Shown piece after piece: positions 63,801-64,000 of a stretch of DNA of 64,000 nt. The translations under genes and the position numbers were made by a program. Within the stretch, counting starts at the first letter, position 1. Each line of letters opens with the position of its first letter. The stretch is from an uncultured delta proteobacterium (GTDB lineage: Bacteria; Desulfobacterota; Desulfobulbia; Desulfobulbales; Desulfocapsaceae): the NCBI GenBank assembly GCA_903901335.1, contig CAIUQR010000102.1, forward strand, positions 48,766-112,765. Direction: 5' to 3'. Below the pieces are notes generated by a model. It did not search any database. It was given only the letters and a program-made list of their open reading frames with translations, and was not told the origin of the DNA.

Positions 63801-64000
63801 TAATCTCCTCCAGATTGGTGCTCTGGCCGATAGAGATAATAACCGTGTCACAGAAAAAAGGCTGGCAGACCTGTTCGTCGAATTGGGGATTGAAACGGCC
63901 GTTTTCGTCGAAGACCTTGGTACAGGTCTTGAACTCGATGCCGGACACCCGTTTGTCTTTATCGATATAGAAACTCTTCGGACCGAAGCTGTTGACAATC
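60859..64000 (-). CDS. large HdrA-type FAD/iron-sulfur oxidoreductase, N-terminus beyond window
   Basis: At least 1047 residues are visible; the frame is open to the window edge, so the N-terminus is missing. Part 1 (to about residue 500 of the visible part) is a flavoprotein with GltD-like ending VVDAVACGKEVAESI, a cysteine cluster CLKCGVCSECYQCVEACL and an HdrA-like CVGSRDINQCDHSYCSSVCC. Part 2 is HdrA proper: VFVCNCGINIGG, the FAD loop VVGGGVAGLEVAL, CVGSRTEERPSCSRVCC, and two ferredoxin clusters CAVCLTCVRVCPYG and CHGCGICASECPG near the end. It likely bifurcates electrons between a low-potential carrier and the MvhD-MetV/MetF pair. Confidence 0.9.
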   Translation of the reverse strand, partial: IVNSFGPKSFYIDKDKRVSGIEFKTCTKVFDENGRFNPQFDEQVCQPFFCDTVIISIGQSTNLEEIKEQGIAISRPGGLEADSVTFQTPIDWVFAGGDAFYGPKSVVDAVACGKEVAESIHRFINGLDLRAGRDKNWEFVRPDIFNEVKKDRVKVNCLDPKAREFNFLEVSYGYNEAEAKSEAERCLKCGVCSECYQCVEACLAKAVDHEMKPEIQTIRVGSVILAPGFKAFDPTPHENYAYANHPNVVTSLEFERLLSASGPCQGHLIRPSDHKEPDKIAWLQCVGSRDINQCDHSYCSSVCCMYAAKQTVIAKEHSTKPLDTAVFYMDMRTHGKDFDRYLTRAQTEKEVRLVRARVHTIEPGPEDQLHLRYVTESGSIVEETFDMVVLSVGLSPVKDAVGLAGKLGIELNTHQFAKTSDLTPVASSREGIYVCGAFQGPKDIPQSVMEASASAAAAARNLASARGTLIRTKELPPELDVSGQTPRVGVFVCNCGINIGGVADVPAIREYARSLPYVVHVEDNLFTCSQDTQDKMKAVIQETGMNRVVVASCSPRTHEPLFQETIREAGLNKYLFEMANIRDQNTWIHMNDPKGATEKAKDLVRMAVAKAVYIEPLHQVSLPVKPSALVVGGGVAGLEVALGIALQGCDTYLVERSDTLGGNARRLGETWQGEKIAPYLKNLMHQVETHPKVHLFMNSEVFETTGIIGNFTTRLRSLSQSTPETVVEHGAMILATGGYEYKPTEYLYGQHPNVLTHLDFDAALDENDPKILGAGIAVFIQCVGSRTEERPSCSRVCCTHSLKSAIKLKKIKPDMKVFVLYRDIRSYGFREDLYKEARKAGVLFIRFDVNKPPELVLEHDQRLTLTALDPILGRSLDMRPDLVVLASAVLPNPNKALFELFKVPVNAEGFLVEAHSKLRPVDFASEGIFMAGLAHYPKSIDESIAQSQAAVSRAMTILSKPEIWVGGVVAAVDAGRCAVCLTCVRVCPYGVPHIRHEGHAVIEPAECHGCGICASECPGKAITLQHFTDKQIVAKTDALFFEPAGA

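Overview
The window looks like a chromosome segment of a sulfate-reducing member of the Desulfobacterota, close to the Desulfobulbaceae by gene content. The main pointers are a dissimilatory-type sulfate adenylyltransferase, an HdrA/MvhD/MetV/MetF set of the kind found in anaerobes with C1 metabolism, and a type IV pilus locus with a Myxococcus-like pilA/pilGHI arrangement and sigma-54 control. No rRNA, tRNA or CRISPR array is visible. The lineage call is inference; gene identities rest on motifs read in the translations.

Layout. 1-3.5 kb: tryptophan operon trpE-G-D-C on the minus strand, with trpC running off the left edge. 3.6-9.9 kb: rpsT, a cyclic-nucleotide-binding/DUF4388 protein, then a minus-strand run hslR, IMP cyclohydrolase, purN, pyrR and a U32 peptidase. 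10.2-19.0 kb: two different FolE2-family proteins flank glyS, followed upstream by a response regulator, galT, dksA, moaC, dnaJ, rpoZ and purA, all minus. 19.5-26.8 kb: tatB-tatC, a radical SAM protein, a deaminase, a zinc-ribbon protein paired with an SPFH/zinc-ribbon protein, an FmdB-like protein and aroB. 26.9-31.3 kb: sat, then divergent copA/copZ.

31.4-52.9 kb is a large type IV pilus region with accessory insertions. It holds a pseudopilin, pilR and pilS (split by a four-helix-bundle gene bracketed by short repeats), two back-to-back HEPN/nucleotidyltransferase modules and a DUF4143 ATPase. A sigma-54-preceded pilA follows, with an ABC transporter and membrane protein resembling PilH/PilI/PilG. 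A second sigma-54-preceded pilin is frameshifted, and a 232-bp copy of its 3' end lies on the far side of an inserted patch with IS/resolvase debris and a HigBA module. A MqsA-type antitoxin lies next to it. The region ends with a minor-pilin/PilY1 operon (fimU-pilW-pilV-pilX-pilY1-small exported protein) that has its own candidate sigma-54 promoter.

53.2-64 kb: a DUF2237 protein, an ABC-F ATPase, hipBA followed by a 182-bp MITE-like element, and a methyltransferase. A possible small RNA lies beside metF. The window closes with metF, an MvhD-MetV fusion and a very large HdrA-type flavoprotein that continues past the right edge. These last three probably form one soluble complex that couples methylene-tetrahydrofolate reduction to electron-bifurcating chemistry.

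The strongest unusual points are: the pilin duplication with silent-cassette-like geometry; the paired FolE2 paralogues, one without the catalytic cysteines; the HdrA-(MvhD-MetV)-MetF cluster; sigma-54 signatures on three pilus transcription units; and the concentration of toxin-antitoxin-type modules around the pilin genes.
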